Source of the DNA: Thermoplasmata archaeon
Lineage (GTDB): Archaea; Thermoplasmatota; Thermoplasmata; Lutacidiplasmatales; UBA184
NCBI GenBank assembly: GCA_030037265.1
Contig: JASHRQ010000054.1
Location: 1 to 35,626, forward strand
Length of the DNA: 35,626 nt
Direction: 5' to 3'
In this document: one piece after another, positions 22,904 through 30,335 of the stretch
How positions within the stretch are numbered: the stretch's first letter is position 1
Layout of the letters: every line of letters begins with the position of its first letter
The notes under the pieces: generated by a model
Told to the model about the DNA's origin: nothing
The model's input: only the letters and a program-made list of their open reading frames with translations
Databases searched by the model: none
Made by a program: the position numbers and the translations under genes

Positions 22904-23062
22904 TCAGAGGTGCAGGTGGCCCCGCCGCCAGCTCCGGCGCTTCGGGTGGCGGCTCACCGCCCGGTTCGTCCGCTGGATCACCCAGGCCGGAACCCGGCGG
23001 TTGCTCTTCACGGCGCGGATGAGCCGGATCTTCCGCGCGAGGCTCTTACGACGGTTCGGCAT
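22904..23062 (-). CDS. rpl39e: Large ribosomal subunit protein eL39
   Basis: The short gene encodes 52 residues and starts [20 protein letters not shown]. The diagnostic stretch of L39e is [20 protein letters not shown], followed by [12 protein letters not shown]39e is a small, very basic protein threaded through the wall of the exit tunnel. It lies between the PDCD5 gene (24 nt upstream) and L31e (9 nt downstream) in the standard archaeal order. Confidence 0.96.
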   Translation of the reverse strand: MPNRRKSLARKIRLIRAVKSNRRVPAWVIQRTNRAVSRHPKRRSWRRGHLHL

Positions 23063-23086
23063 GCGGACTCCGTTCGGACGCGTCCC

Positions 23087-23443
23087 TCACCGACGGGTGA
23101 TCTTGATCTCGCGTCGTTCGGGCATCAGCCGCTCCAGCAGCGCGCGCAGCGTCGCGTCGTCGATCTGCCGGGCCACCCGCCCCGAGGCGGCGAGCGACAG
23201 AATCTGCTGTTCGATCGCCGCGGCCACGTCCGGCTTCGCCAGCCGGATGCGGGCGAGGCGCTCCCGGGCCTCGGGCGTGAGGAGCCGGCGCAGCACCTCG
23301 AACCGCTCGGCCTCCCGCCGCTCGGCCTCGGCGCGCTGCTGCGCCTGGACGAGCTCGGGCGGCGCCCGAGCCTGCATCTCCTGAACCTCGCGGAGCCGGC
23401 GCTGGCGAAGCGCCTCCAGCTCCGCGTCCTCTTCGGTCGGCAT
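23087..23443 (-). CDS. PDCD5 family DNA-binding protein
   Basis: The 118-residue helical protein belongs to the archaeal PDCD5/TFAR19 family, small basic proteins that bind double-stranded DNA. Typical parts are the charged N-terminal helix (EEDAELEALRQRRLREVQ), RFEVLRRLLTPEARERLARI, the helix RLAKPDVAAAIEQQILSLA, and the end RREIKITRR. The ATG at 23443 begins the family domain. It is the second gene of the S19e operon, as in many other archaea. The precise cellular role is not settled. Confidence 0.93.
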   Translation of the reverse strand: MPTEEDAELEALRQRRLREVQEMQARAPPELVQAQQRAEAERREAERFEVLRRLLTPEARERLARIRLAKPDVAAAIEQQILSLAASGRVARQIDDATLRALLERLMPERREIKITRR

Positions 23444-23477
23444 GGCCGGGTGATCCTCTCGCGGTGCTCCCGATCGG

Positions 23478-23933
23478 TCAGAGGTACTTGGCGAGCGCGG
23501 GGTTCTGCCCCGCGAGGCCCTTGAGCAGATCCCTCGACACCTGGTCGAGGAGGCGGTGGCCCTCCGGCGTGAGCGTCCGGCCCCCGCTCTTCCGCTTCTG
23601 CACGAGCCCCGCGCCCTCGAGCTGCTGGAGCACTTCCCGCACCACCGACCCGGAACCACTCCGGGCGTGATACGGGGCGGAGCCTCGGTCCCGTCGCCCT
23701 CCGTACTCCGACGCGAGGCGGTGGACCCCCGAGGACCCATGGAGCGCGAGCTTCCGGAGCACGGAAGCACCCCGGAGGTACCACCAGCCCGGCTGGACCG
23801 GCGCCCGCTGGGTGTGCACCCCGGTGCGGACGAACGGGGCCCATTCCGGTGGCCGCATCGCCTGACGGGACTCGAGCTCCTTCGCGAGCCGCGGGAGGAG
23901 CGTCGCCGCGGGCACATCGGTCGGATGGGACAT
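23478..23933 (-). CDS. rps19e: Small ribosomal subunit protein eS19
   Basis: This 151-residue S19e protein of the 30S head has the family blocks RPPEWAPFVRTGVHTQRAP, WWYLRGASVLRKLALHG, SGSVVREVLQQLEGAGLV and the winged-helix end GRTLTPEGHRLLDQVSRDL. It leads the S19e-PDCD5-L39e-L31e-aIF6 operon. The ATG at 23933 is about 29 nt from the centre of the TATA box at 23958-23965, so the transcript is leaderless or nearly so. Confidence 0.96.
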   Translation of the reverse strand: MSHPTDVPAATLLPRLAKELESRQAMRPPEWAPFVRTGVHTQRAPVQPGWWYLRGASVLRKLALHGSSGVHRLASEYGGRRDRGSAPYHARSGSGSVVREVLQQLEGAGLVQKRKSGGRTLTPEGHRLLDQVSRDLLKGLAGQNPALAKYL

Positions 23934-23957
23934 GCGGGGCGCGCCACTCGGCCGCTC

Positions 23958-23965
23958 TATTTAAA
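23958..23965. promoter_or_regulatory. Near-symmetric TATA box shared by rps19e (-) and the molybdoenzyme operon (+)
   Basis: The minus strand reads TTTAAATA, a consensus archaeal box; the plus strand reads TATTTAAA. The TTTAAA core centre (23962.5) is 29.5 nt from the rps19e ATG (23933) and 27.5 nt from the mocA-like ATG (23990). No other A/T-rich site exists in this 56-nt divergent gap. Confidence 0.6.
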
Positions 23966-23989
23966 CCCGGCACCTCGTACCGCCGGCGA

Positions 23990-24601
23990 ATGTCGCCGAC
24001 ACGCGGCGTGGCGCTGATCCTGGCGGCCGGGGCGTCGAGCCGGCTCGGCGGAGAGCCGAAGTCGCTCCTCCCCGTCGGGCCGGAGCGCGCGGTGGAACGA
24101 CTGGTCCGCGTGGCCCGCGAGTCCGGCTGGGAACCGACGGTGGTCGTGGGGGCCCACGCCGACCGGGTCGAACCGGTGGCGCGGACCGCCGGGGCCCGGG
24201 TGGCGCGGAACGACGGTTGGGCCCTCGGCCGGACGAGCTCGGTCCACGCCGGACTTCTCGCCGTCGGGACGGACCGGCCCGTGCTGCTCTGGCCGGTCGA
24301 CCATCCGTTCGTCCAAGCTAAGACCATCTTCCACCTAGCTAACGCTGCCGAAAGGGACGCCATGGGCGTATGGTTCATCCCGACGTTCGAGGACCGGGGC
24401 GGCCATCCCGTGCTCCTCGCGCCGCCCGGACTCGGGCGGGTGATGGCGCTGGGGCCGGAGGAGCCGCTCCGTCACCTGCTGCCGGAGCTGGGACCTCAGG
24501 TGGTCCGGCTCCCGGTCGACGATCCGGGGGTCCTCCGGAACGTCGATACGTGGGAGGAGTACCGGGCCGGCCTCGCGGAGTGGGCGGAGCGGGGGGACTG
24601 A
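23990..24601 (+). CDS. MocA/MobA-like molybdenum cofactor nucleotidyltransferase
   Basis: The 203-residue NTP-transferase has the signature loop LILAAGASSRLGGEPKSLLP (the GxxxRxGxxK motif) at residues 9-28 and the metal-binding strand LLWPVDHPFV around 101-110. Near the end is a GGHPVLL block typical of MocA/MobA enzymes. Such enzymes add CMP or GMP to molybdopterin to give the dinucleotide cofactor used by xanthine-oxidase-family proteins, which fits its place at the head of the molybdoenzyme operon. Cytidylyl specificity (MocA) is likely from context but not proven. The ATG is fixed by the TATA box about 28 nt upstream. The xdhC-like gene begins 2 nt after its stop. Confidence 0.87.
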   Translation: MSPTRGVALILAAGASSRLGGEPKSLLPVGPERAVERLVRVARESGWEPTVVVGAHADRVEPVARTAGARVARNDGWALGRTSSVHAGLLAVGTDRPVLLWPVDHPFVQAKTIFHLANAAERDAMGVWFIPTFEDRGGHPVLLAPPGLGRVMALGPEEPLRHLLPELGPQVVRLPVDDPGVLRNVDTWEEYRAGLAEWAERGD

Positions 24602-24603
24602 GC

Positions 24604-25443
24604 GTGGACCGGCGCCTCGTGCGGGAAGCGCTCCGGCTGATGGACCGGCACGAGCCGTTCGTTCGCGCTACGGTCGTGAAGGGCGTGGGCTCCGTCCCGG
24701 GAAAGGTGGGCGCGTCGATGCTCCTCCGGTCGGACGGCTCGTTCGTGGGCACCGTGGGCGGTGCGGGGCTCGAGGAGCGCGTGAAGGAGCTCGCCCGCAC
24801 CGCGTTCGCGGAGCGGACGAGCGACCTGTACCACTTCGACCTGGCCGCGTGGAAGCCCGGCGGACTGCCGAGCCTCTGCGGGGGTTCCGTCGAGGTCGCC
24901 GTGGAGTACGTTCCCGGGCGGCCCAACCTCCTCCTGTGGGGCGGCGGTCACGTCGCCCAGGCGCTCGCGGATCTCCTGGGACCGCTCGAGTACGACTACT
25001 CGGTCGCCGACGACCGGCCGGAGTGGGTCGGGGCCGACCGGTTCCCCCGGGCGGACCGACGCGAGGTCGTCCAGCCGAAGGAGGTCTGGTCGGTCTTCGC
25101 GCCCGGGGAGTTCTCCCATCTCTACCTGCTCGGCTACGACGCGGCGAAGGACACCGAGCTCCTCGCCGACTCGCTCCCCCGGTTCCGGGGCTACGTCGGC
25201 CTCATCTCGAGCGCTCCCAAACGGACGCACATCTTCGCGGAGCTCCGGCGGCGCGGCCTCGCTCCCGCCGAGGTCGAGCGCGTGCGGGCCCCGATCGGAC
25301 TCCCCATCGGGGCCGAGAGCCCGGCCGAGATCGCGGTGAGCATCGTCGCGGAGATCGTGCGCGACCTCCGGCAGGCCCCCGCCCCCGAGGCGGCGCACCG
25401 ACCGGTCGCCTCGGACGCTCCCCCGGAGGGCCCGACGCCGTGA
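24604..25443 (+). CDS. xdhC: XdhC/CoxI family molybdoenzyme maturation factor
   Basis: This 279-residue protein has the N-terminal XdhC_CoxI domain (FVRATVVKGVGSVPGKVGAS and VGTVGGAGLEERV, about residues 20-65) and the C-terminal Rossmann-like XdhC_C domain (LLLWGGGHVAQALADLL, near residue 110, and GYVGLISSAPKR). XdhC proteins bind the molybdenum cofactor, help insert its sulfido ligand and deliver it to the apoenzyme. The GTG start is 2 nt after the mocA-like gene, and its stop overlaps the small-subunit gene by 4 nt (GTGA). Its presence indicates that the operon encodes a sulfurated, xanthine-oxidase-type enzyme. Confidence 0.92.
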   Translation: MDRRLVREALRLMDRHEPFVRATVVKGVGSVPGKVGASMLLRSDGSFVGTVGGAGLEERVKELARTAFAERTSDLYHFDLAAWKPGGLPSLCGGSVEVAVEYVPGRPNLLLWGGGHVAQALADLLGPLEYDYSVADDRPEWVGADRFPRADRREVVQPKEVWSVFAPGEFSHLYLLGYDAAKDTELLADSLPRFRGYVGLISSAPKRTHIFAELRRRGLAPAEVERVRAPIGLPIGAESPAEIAVSIVAEIVRDLRQAPAPEAAHRPVASDAPPEGPTP

Positions 25444-25916
25444 CGAGCCAGCCGATCCTCCGGCTCCGGATCAACGGCCAGCCCGTCGAGACGCCCGCGC
25501 CCCCGGAGCGGATCCTGCTCGACCTGCTGCGGGAGGACCTCCGGCTCACCGGGACCAAGCGCGGGTGCGACCTCGGCACCTGCGGCTGCTGTACCGTGCT
25601 CCTCGACGGCCGGCCGACGCTGTCGTGCCTCACGCTCGCCCACCTCGCCGAGGGCCGGGAGATCACGACGATCGAGGGGGTGTCCACCGGCACCGCGCTC
25701 CATCCGGTCCAGCGCGCGTTCGTCGACCTCGGCGCCACGCAGTGCGGGTTCTGCACCCCGGGATTCGTGCTGACCGCCGTGGCGCTGCTCCGGGAGCGGC
25801 CGCGGCCGACCCGCGACCAGGTGGTCGAGGCGATCGCGGGGAATCTCTGCCGGTGCACCGGGTACACGAAGATCATTGAGGCGATCGAGGCCGCCGCCCG
25901 CGCGGCGCCGGGCTGA
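25440..25916 (+). CDS. Molybdenum hydroxylase small (2x[2Fe-2S]) subunit, HcrC/CoxS-like
   Basis: This 158-residue iron-sulfur subunit has an N-terminal plant-type ferredoxin cluster site (Cys43, 48, 51 and 63 in GCDLGTCGCCTVLLDG...LSC) and a C-terminal four-helix [2Fe-2S] domain (Cys102, 105, 137, 139 in QCGFCTPGF and LCRCTGY). It relays electrons between the molybdenum site of the large subunit and the other centres. All eight ligands are intact and the length is typical. The GTG start overlaps xdhC; the large-subunit ATG follows 1 nt after its stop. Confidence 0.95.
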   Translation: MTSQPILRLRINGQPVETPAPPERILLDLLREDLRLTGTKRGCDLGTCGCCTVLLDGRPTLSCLTLAHLAEGREITTIEGVSTGTALHPVQRAFVDLGATQCGFCTPGFVLTAVALLRERPRPTRDQVVEAIAGNLCRCTGYTKIIEAIEAAARAAPG

Positions 25917-25917
25917 G

Positions 25918-28248
25918 ATGGCGATCCGGACCGAGCCGTCGGAGCCGTTCCGGCTCCTGGGCCAGAAGATCCCGTACATCGAAGGGCCGATGAAGGTCAC
26001 CGGCCGCGCCGAGTACACGGACGACATCCACCGGCCGGGGATGCTGGTGGGAAAGCTCCTCCGGAGCCCGTGGCCGCACGCCCGGCTCCGCCGGGTGAAC
26101 GTGGAGCGCGCCCGCGCGGTGCCGGGGGTCTACGCAGTGCTGACGGGCGAGCGGTACCCGACGCCGTTCGGCGTCCTCCCGATCACGCGCGACGAGACCG
26201 CGATCGCCGTCGACCGGGCGCGGTACATCGGCGACATCGTCGCCGCCGTCGCGGCGCGCGACGAGCGGACGGCCGAGCGGGCGCTCGCGGCGGTCGAGTT
26301 CGAGGTCGACGCGCTGCCGGAATACTCGGACCCCCGGGTCGGACGCGTCCCCGTCGAGGCGCCGATCCACGCGGCGGGCCTGCGGGGGTCGAACCTGCAG
26401 AAGGAGGTGCTGCAGGAGTTCGGCGCCGTCGACGCGGCGTTCCAGTCGGCGGCGGCGGTCGTCGAGGTGCGCGCCTCCTTCGCCGGGGTGACGCACGCCT
26501 TCACCGAGCCGCACTGCACCGTCGCGGAGGCGACGCCGGACGGGCGCCTTACCGTCTGGAGCGCGACCCAGGTGCCGCACTACCTCCACCGCGCGCTGTC
26601 GGAGGTGCTGGGGATGCCGATGCACCGCATCCGGGTCGTGAAGCCGGAGATCGGCGGGGCGTTCGGCGGGAAGTCCGACCCCCTGCCGCACGAGATCGCC
26701 TGCGCGGCGCTCGCCCTCGAGTGCGGCCGGCCCGTGAAGATCCTGTTCGACCGCGAGGAGGTGTTCTACACGAACCACGGCCGGCACCCGACGTACAACG
26801 TGGTGCGCGTCGCCGCCTCCGCGGAGGGCCAGCTGCGGGGGTACGACATCGAGGCGGTCATCGAGGGGGGCGCCTGGAGCTCGTTCGGCACCGTCACCAC
26901 CTACTACAACGGCGTGATGGCGATGGGGCCGTACGCGGTCCCGAACTTCCGGTACAAGGGCCAGCGGGTGTTCACGAACCGCCCGCCGTCCGGGGCGATG
27001 CGGGCGCACGGCGGCACGAACATCCGCTACTCCGTCGAGGTGGCGCTGGACGAGCTCGCCGAGCAGCTCGACCTCGACCCGTTCGAGCTCCGGCGGCGCA
27101 ACGCGCTCCGGCCGAACTCGGTCACCGTGAACCAGTTCCGCATCACGTCGACCTCCTTCCGCAAGTGCCTCGCCGCCGCGCGGGACCGGAGCGGCTGGGA
27201 GGAGAAGTTCCGGAAGCTGCCGTTCGGCGAGGGGGTCGGGCTCGGCTGCGGGTTCTACATCTCCGGGTCGAACAGCCCGATCCACTTCACGCCGAAGATG
27301 CCGCAGTGCACCGTCCACCTCAAGGCGGACATGGACGGAGGGATCGCGGTCCACTGCATGCAGGCCGACATCGGCCAGGGGTCGAACACGCTGCTCGCCG
27401 CGATCGTCGCGGAGGTGGTCGGCGTGGAGCTCGACCGCGTGCACGTGACCCCGGTCGACTCCGACATCACGCCGGTCGACATCGGGAGCTACTCGAGCCG
27501 GGTGACGTTCATGATGGGCAACGCGGCGCGGAAGGCGGCCGAGGCGATGCGCGACCGGCTCCTGGACGCCGCGCACGACCTGACGGGGTACCCGCGCGAG
27601 CTCCTCCACGTCGGGCTCGAGCGCTACGAGGTCGCGCACCGGCCCGAGCTTGGCGTGTCGTACCTGGACGCGCTCCACCGGGCGATGGAGTCGGGGGGCG
27701 CGCTCCAGACGACCGGCGCCTACACCTCGCCCCCGATGGGCGGCACCTTCAAGGGCGCGCGGGCCGGCACCGCCCCGGCCTACTCGTTCGCGGCGTACGT
27801 GGCCCAGGTGCGCGTGGACGCCGAGACCGGCATCTACCGCGTACTGAAGGTGTGGGCCGCGTTCGACTGCGGACGCCCGCTGAACCGCCTCGCCGTGGAG
27901 GGGCAGATCGAGGGGTCGATCCACATGGGGCTGGGGCAGCTGATGGGGGAGGCGATGGAGTACCGCGGCACCCGGCTCATGAACCCGGCGCTGCTCGACT
28001 ACAAGATCCCGATGCCCCAGCAGATGCCCGAGGTGGAGTGCCTCCTGGTCGGGGACGACGACCCGGAGGGCCCGTTCGGCGCGAAGGAGGCCGGCGAGGG
28101 CCCGCTCGTCGCGACGCTCCCCGCCGTCGCGAACGCGATCTACGACGCGGTGGGCGTCCGGTGCTACGACCTCCCGGTCACGCCGGACCGGCTCCTGAAG
28201 GCGATCGACCGGCGCCGTGCCGCCGGGACGCCCTGGAAGGACCACTGA
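25918..28248 (+). CDS. Molybdopterin-binding large subunit, xanthine oxidase family, 4-hydroxybenzoyl-CoA reductase-like
   Basis: The 776-residue catalytic subunit has the N-terminal a/b hammerhead domain (IEGPMKVTGRAEYTDDI) and the molybdopterin-binding domains. GGAFGGK is at 246-252, the active-site loop TNRPPSGAMRAHGG at 353-366, QADIGQGSNT near 480, and the C-terminal GAKEAGEGP with the catalytic Glu. The loop is not the AYxCSFR of form I CO dehydrogenase nor AYRGAGR of form II. It resembles the PPxGAxRGHG loop I associate with 4-hydroxybenzoyl-CoA reductase, with Ala in place of the Gly after Arg. A hydroxylase or dehydroxylase of an aromatic or CoA-linked substrate is likely; the actual substrate is unknown. 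Automatic labels would probably say CoxL or xanthine dehydrogenase. Confidence 0.88.
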   Translation: MAIRTEPSEPFRLLGQKIPYIEGPMKVTGRAEYTDDIHRPGMLVGKLLRSPWPHARLRRVNVERARAVPGVYAVLTGERYPTPFGVLPITRDETAIAVDRARYIGDIVAAVAARDERTAERALAAVEFEVDALPEYSDPRVGRVPVEAPIHAAGLRGSNLQKEVLQEFGAVDAAFQSAAAVVEVRASFAGVTHAFTEPHCTVAEATPDGRLTVWSATQVPHYLHRALSEVLGMPMHRIRVVKPEIGGAFGGKSDPLPHEIACAALALECGRPVKILFDREEVFYTNHGRHPTYNVVRVAASAEGQLRGYDIEAVIEGGAWSSFGTVTTYYNGVMAMGPYAVPNFRYKGQRVFTNRPPSGAMRAHGGTNIRYSVEVALDELAEQLDLDPFELRRRNALRPNSVTVNQFRITSTSFRKCLAAARDRSGWEEKFRKLPFGEGVGLGCGFYISGSNSPIHFTPKMPQCTVHLKADMDGGIAVHCMQADIGQGSNTLLAAIVAEVVGVELDRVHVTPVDSDITPVDIGSYSSRVTFMMGNAARKAAEAMRDRLLDAAHDLTGYPRELLHVGLERYEVAHRPELGVSYLDALHRAMESGGALQTTGAYTSPPMGGTFKGARAGTAPAYSFAAYVAQVRVDAETGIYRVLKVWAAFDCGRPLNRLAVEGQIEGSIHMGLGQLMGEAMEYRGTRLMNPALLDYKIPMPQQMPEVECLLVGDDDPEGPFGAKEAGEGPLVATLPAVANAIYDAVGVRCYDLPVTPDRLLKAIDRRRAAGTPWKDH

Positions 28249-28261
28249 CGGGGCGGCGGCG

Positions 28262-29248
28262 ATGCATCTCGAGCCGTTCGAGCTCCACCGGCCGACCTCC
28301 GTCGAGGAGGCGGCCGGCCTCGCGCGGACCCACGCGGGCCGGTGCGACTTCCTCGCGGGCGGAACCGACCTGCTCCCGAACTACAAGATGCACATCAACC
28401 TCCGGCCCCACCTGATCTCGCTCGACCGCGTGGGCGAGATGACCCACCGGGAGGGCGGCCGCGTCGGCGCGATGACCCGGCTCGCGGAGCTCGAGCGGGA
28501 CGCCGCGTTCGCGCGGGACTACCCGGGGGTCGCGGAGGCCGCCCGCCAGGTCGCGACGCCGCTCGTGCGCGCGAGCGCGACCGTCGGGGGGAACCTGCTC
28601 GTCGAGACCCGCTGCTTCTTCTTCAACCAGAGCCAGTTCTGGCGGGCGAGCCTCGGCTTCTGCCTCAAGGCCGACGGCGACCGGTGCCACGTGGTGCCGC
28701 AGAAGGCGGTCTGCTACGCCACCTTCTCCGGCGACCTCGCGCCCGCGCTCATGGTCGTGGGCGCCGAGGTCGAGGTGGCCGGCCCGGACGGCCGCCGCCG
28801 GTTCCCGGTGGGGGCGCTGTACGACGCCGCGGGCGACGGGATCCGTCGGGTGACGCTCGCGCCCGGCGAGGTCGTGGTGGCGGTCCACCTGCCGGCCGAG
28901 GCCCGGGGGCGCCCGAGCGGCTACGCGAAGCTCCGCGCGCGGCCGTCCTTCGACTTCCCGGAGCTCGGCGTCGCGGTCGCCCTGTCCCGCGATGGGGACC
29001 GGCTCGCCGCGCTGCGCGTGGCGACCGGCGGCCTCGAGCCGCACCCGCGCGAGTTCGACGCCATCACCGCGAGGTACGTCGGGGAGCCGCTCTCCCCGGA
29101 GCGCCTCGACGCGCTCGCGGCCGAGGTCCAGGCCGCGGTCCGGCCGGTGCACAACACCGCGTACCCGCCGGACTACCGGAAGCGGATGACCGGGGTGTTC
29201 GTCCGGCGGACCGTCGAGCGGCTCTGGTCCGGGGGGACGGCCGCGTGA
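28262..29248 (+). CDS. FAD-binding medium subunit with [4Fe-4S] loop, HcrB-like
   Basis: This 328-residue FAD subunit of the xanthine oxidase family has LAGGTDLLPNYK and TVGGNLLVETRC flavin-binding motifs. After the second motif it has an insertion of about 40 residues absent from CoxM-type subunits. This contains Cys118, 134, 142 and 151 in RCFFFNQSQFWR, LGFCLKADGDRCHVV and AVCYATF. Four cysteines with 16-8-9 spacing in the FNQS.FWR context match the extra [4Fe-4S] cluster of 4-hydroxybenzoyl-CoA reductase beta subunits. That cluster is thought to let the enzyme work with low-potential electrons. The ATG is 13 nt after the large-subunit gene; the stop overlaps the next gene by 4 nt. Confidence 0.9.
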   Translation: MHLEPFELHRPTSVEEAAGLARTHAGRCDFLAGGTDLLPNYKMHINLRPHLISLDRVGEMTHREGGRVGAMTRLAELERDAAFARDYPGVAEAARQVATPLVRASATVGGNLLVETRCFFFNQSQFWRASLGFCLKADGDRCHVVPQKAVCYATFSGDLAPALMVVGAEVEVAGPDGRRRFPVGALYDAAGDGIRRVTLAPGEVVVAVHLPAEARGRPSGYAKLRARPSFDFPELGVAVALSRDGDRLAALRVATGGLEPHPREFDAITARYVGEPLSPERLDALAAEVQAAVRPVHNTAYPPDYRKRMTGVFVRRTVERLWSGGTAA

Positions 29249-29727
29249 GCGTCCCCCGGTTCGCGCTGGTGCCGATCGACCGGCTGCTCGACCACGAGGA
29301 GGTCGACCCGGCCGAGGTGGACCGGCTCGTGGAAGCGATCCGCTCGACCGGGGAGGTCACCGACCCGGTCTGGGTCGCGGCGCGCGACCACGTCGTGCTG
29401 AACGGCCACCACCGCGTCGCGGCGCTCCGGCGGCTCGGCGCCCGCCGCGTGCCGGCCTGGCTGTTCGATTACGCCGACGAGACGATGGCGCTCCGGCGCT
29501 GGGGCCCCGGTCCCCCGCTCTCCAAGGCGGAGGTCGTCCGCCGCGCCCGCGCGGGCGAGCGGTTCGCCCCCAAGACGAGCCGGCACGTCTGGGAGGGCGG
29601 CCCGCTGCCCGCGCACCCGACCCCGCTCGACCGGCTGCTCGCCCCCCGCCCGGGGGCGCGGCGCCGCCGGGCGGCCGCTCAGCTGCCCGCCGCCGCGGCC
29701 GGTCCGGGCAGGTCGCGCGGGGCGTAG
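29245..29727 (+). CDS. ParB-fold protein, SerK/SbnI-like (possible free-serine kinase)
   Basis: The 160-residue protein has a ParB N-terminal-like domain: FALVPIDRLLDHEEVDP (residues 6-22, with the acidic pair E18/E19), a helix, and VVLNGHHRVAALRRLGARRV (about 50-69, with GHHR). WLFDYADE comes after that. This order is that of archaeal SerK and bacterial SbnI, ADP- or ATP-dependent serine kinases, and not of plasmid-partition ParB, since no helix-turn-helix is seen. Kinase activity is inferred from resemblance only. The C-terminal 40 residues are basic and Ala/Pro-rich and overlap purN on the other strand by 49 nt. The GTG start overlaps the medium-subunit stop (GTGA), so it is the last gene of the molybdoenzyme operon. 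Confidence 0.77.
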   Translation: MSVPRFALVPIDRLLDHEEVDPAEVDRLVEAIRSTGEVTDPVWVAARDHVVLNGHHRVAALRRLGARRVPAWLFDYADETMALRRWGPGPPLSKAEVVRRARAGERFAPKTSRHVWEGGPLPAHPTPLDRLLAPRPGARRRRAAAQLPAAAAGPGRSRGA

Positions 29728-30326
29728 GGGAGCCGCCAGCGGCGCGTCGCGAACCGCTCGAGGACGTCGAACAGCGCGACGCGCTCGGCGTCCCGGACGC
29801 GGTCGCGGAGCCGCTCGGGCGTGTCCCCCGGGAGCACCGGCACCCGCTGCTGCCGGAGGATCGGGCCCCCGTCCACGGCGTCGGTCACGAGGTGCACCGT
29901 CGCGCCGGTCTCGGCATCGCCCGCCGCGAGGACGGCCGCGTGGACCTTGAGGCCGTAGAACCCGCGGCCGCCGTACCGGGGCAGGAGCGACGGGTGGAGG
30001 TTGATCGTCCGTCCCGCCCATCGTCGCGTGAACGCCGGCGGGAGGATCGACAGGAATCCGGCGAGCAGCACGAGCTCGGTCCCCGCCGGCTCGAGCACCT
30101 CCGTCGCGCGCCGGGCCCACTCGGCGCCGGAGGCCGACCGGGTCGGCAGCACCGCCGTGGGGAGCCCCCGGCGTCGGGCCCGCTCGAGCACCGGGGCGGA
30201 CGCGCGGTCGCTCACCACCACCGCCACGCGGATGGGGAGGTGTCCCCCGGCGGCGGCCTCGGCGACCGCCTCGAACGTCGTCCCCTCGCCCGACGCGAAC
30301 ACGGCGACGGCGAGCGGCGGCGCCAC
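29679..30326 (-). CDS. purN: Phosphoribosylglycinamide formyltransferase PurN
   Basis: This 215-residue folate-dependent GAR transformylase catalyses the third step of purine synthesis. The N-terminal Rossmann strand VAVFASGEGTTFEAV holds the GAR phosphate. The catalytic region NLHPSLLPRYGGRGFYG gives the Asn and His, and VTDAVDGGPI gives the Asp of the N-H-D triad. HAAVLAAGDAETGATVHLV is the formyl-folate side. Archaea more often use the folate-independent PurT, so PurN is a noteworthy but not unusual choice. The GTG start is 9 nt after pmbA. Confidence 0.93.
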   Translation of the reverse strand: MAPPLAVAVFASGEGTTFEAVAEAAAGGHLPIRVAVVVSDRASAPVLERARRRGLPTAVLPTRSASGAEWARRATEVLEPAGTELVLLAGFLSILPPAFTRRWAGRTINLHPSLLPRYGGRGFYGLKVHAAVLAAGDAETGATVHLVTDAVDGGPILRQQRVPVLPGDTPERLRDRVRDAERVALFDVLERFATRRWRLPYAPRDLPGPAAAAGS

Positions 30327-30335
30327 GGGGCCCCG

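Noticed and set aside
25873-28245. A 790-codon open frame on the - strand opposite the molybdoenzyme large subunit
   Set aside because: The + strand protein has all family motifs. The antisense frame is rich in Arg, His and Asp without recognisable features and exists because stop codons are rare in this GC-rich sequence.
25918-28248. Form I aerobic CO dehydrogenase (CoxL)
   Set aside because: The diagnostic AYxCSFR loop is absent; the loop reads PPSGAMRAHGG, and the medium subunit has an extra four-cysteine insertion that CoxM lacks.
29245-29727. Plasmid-type ParB partition protein
   Set aside because: There is only the N-terminal ParB-like fold, with no helix-turn-helix and no ParA neighbour. 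The motif order fits SerK/SbnI better.
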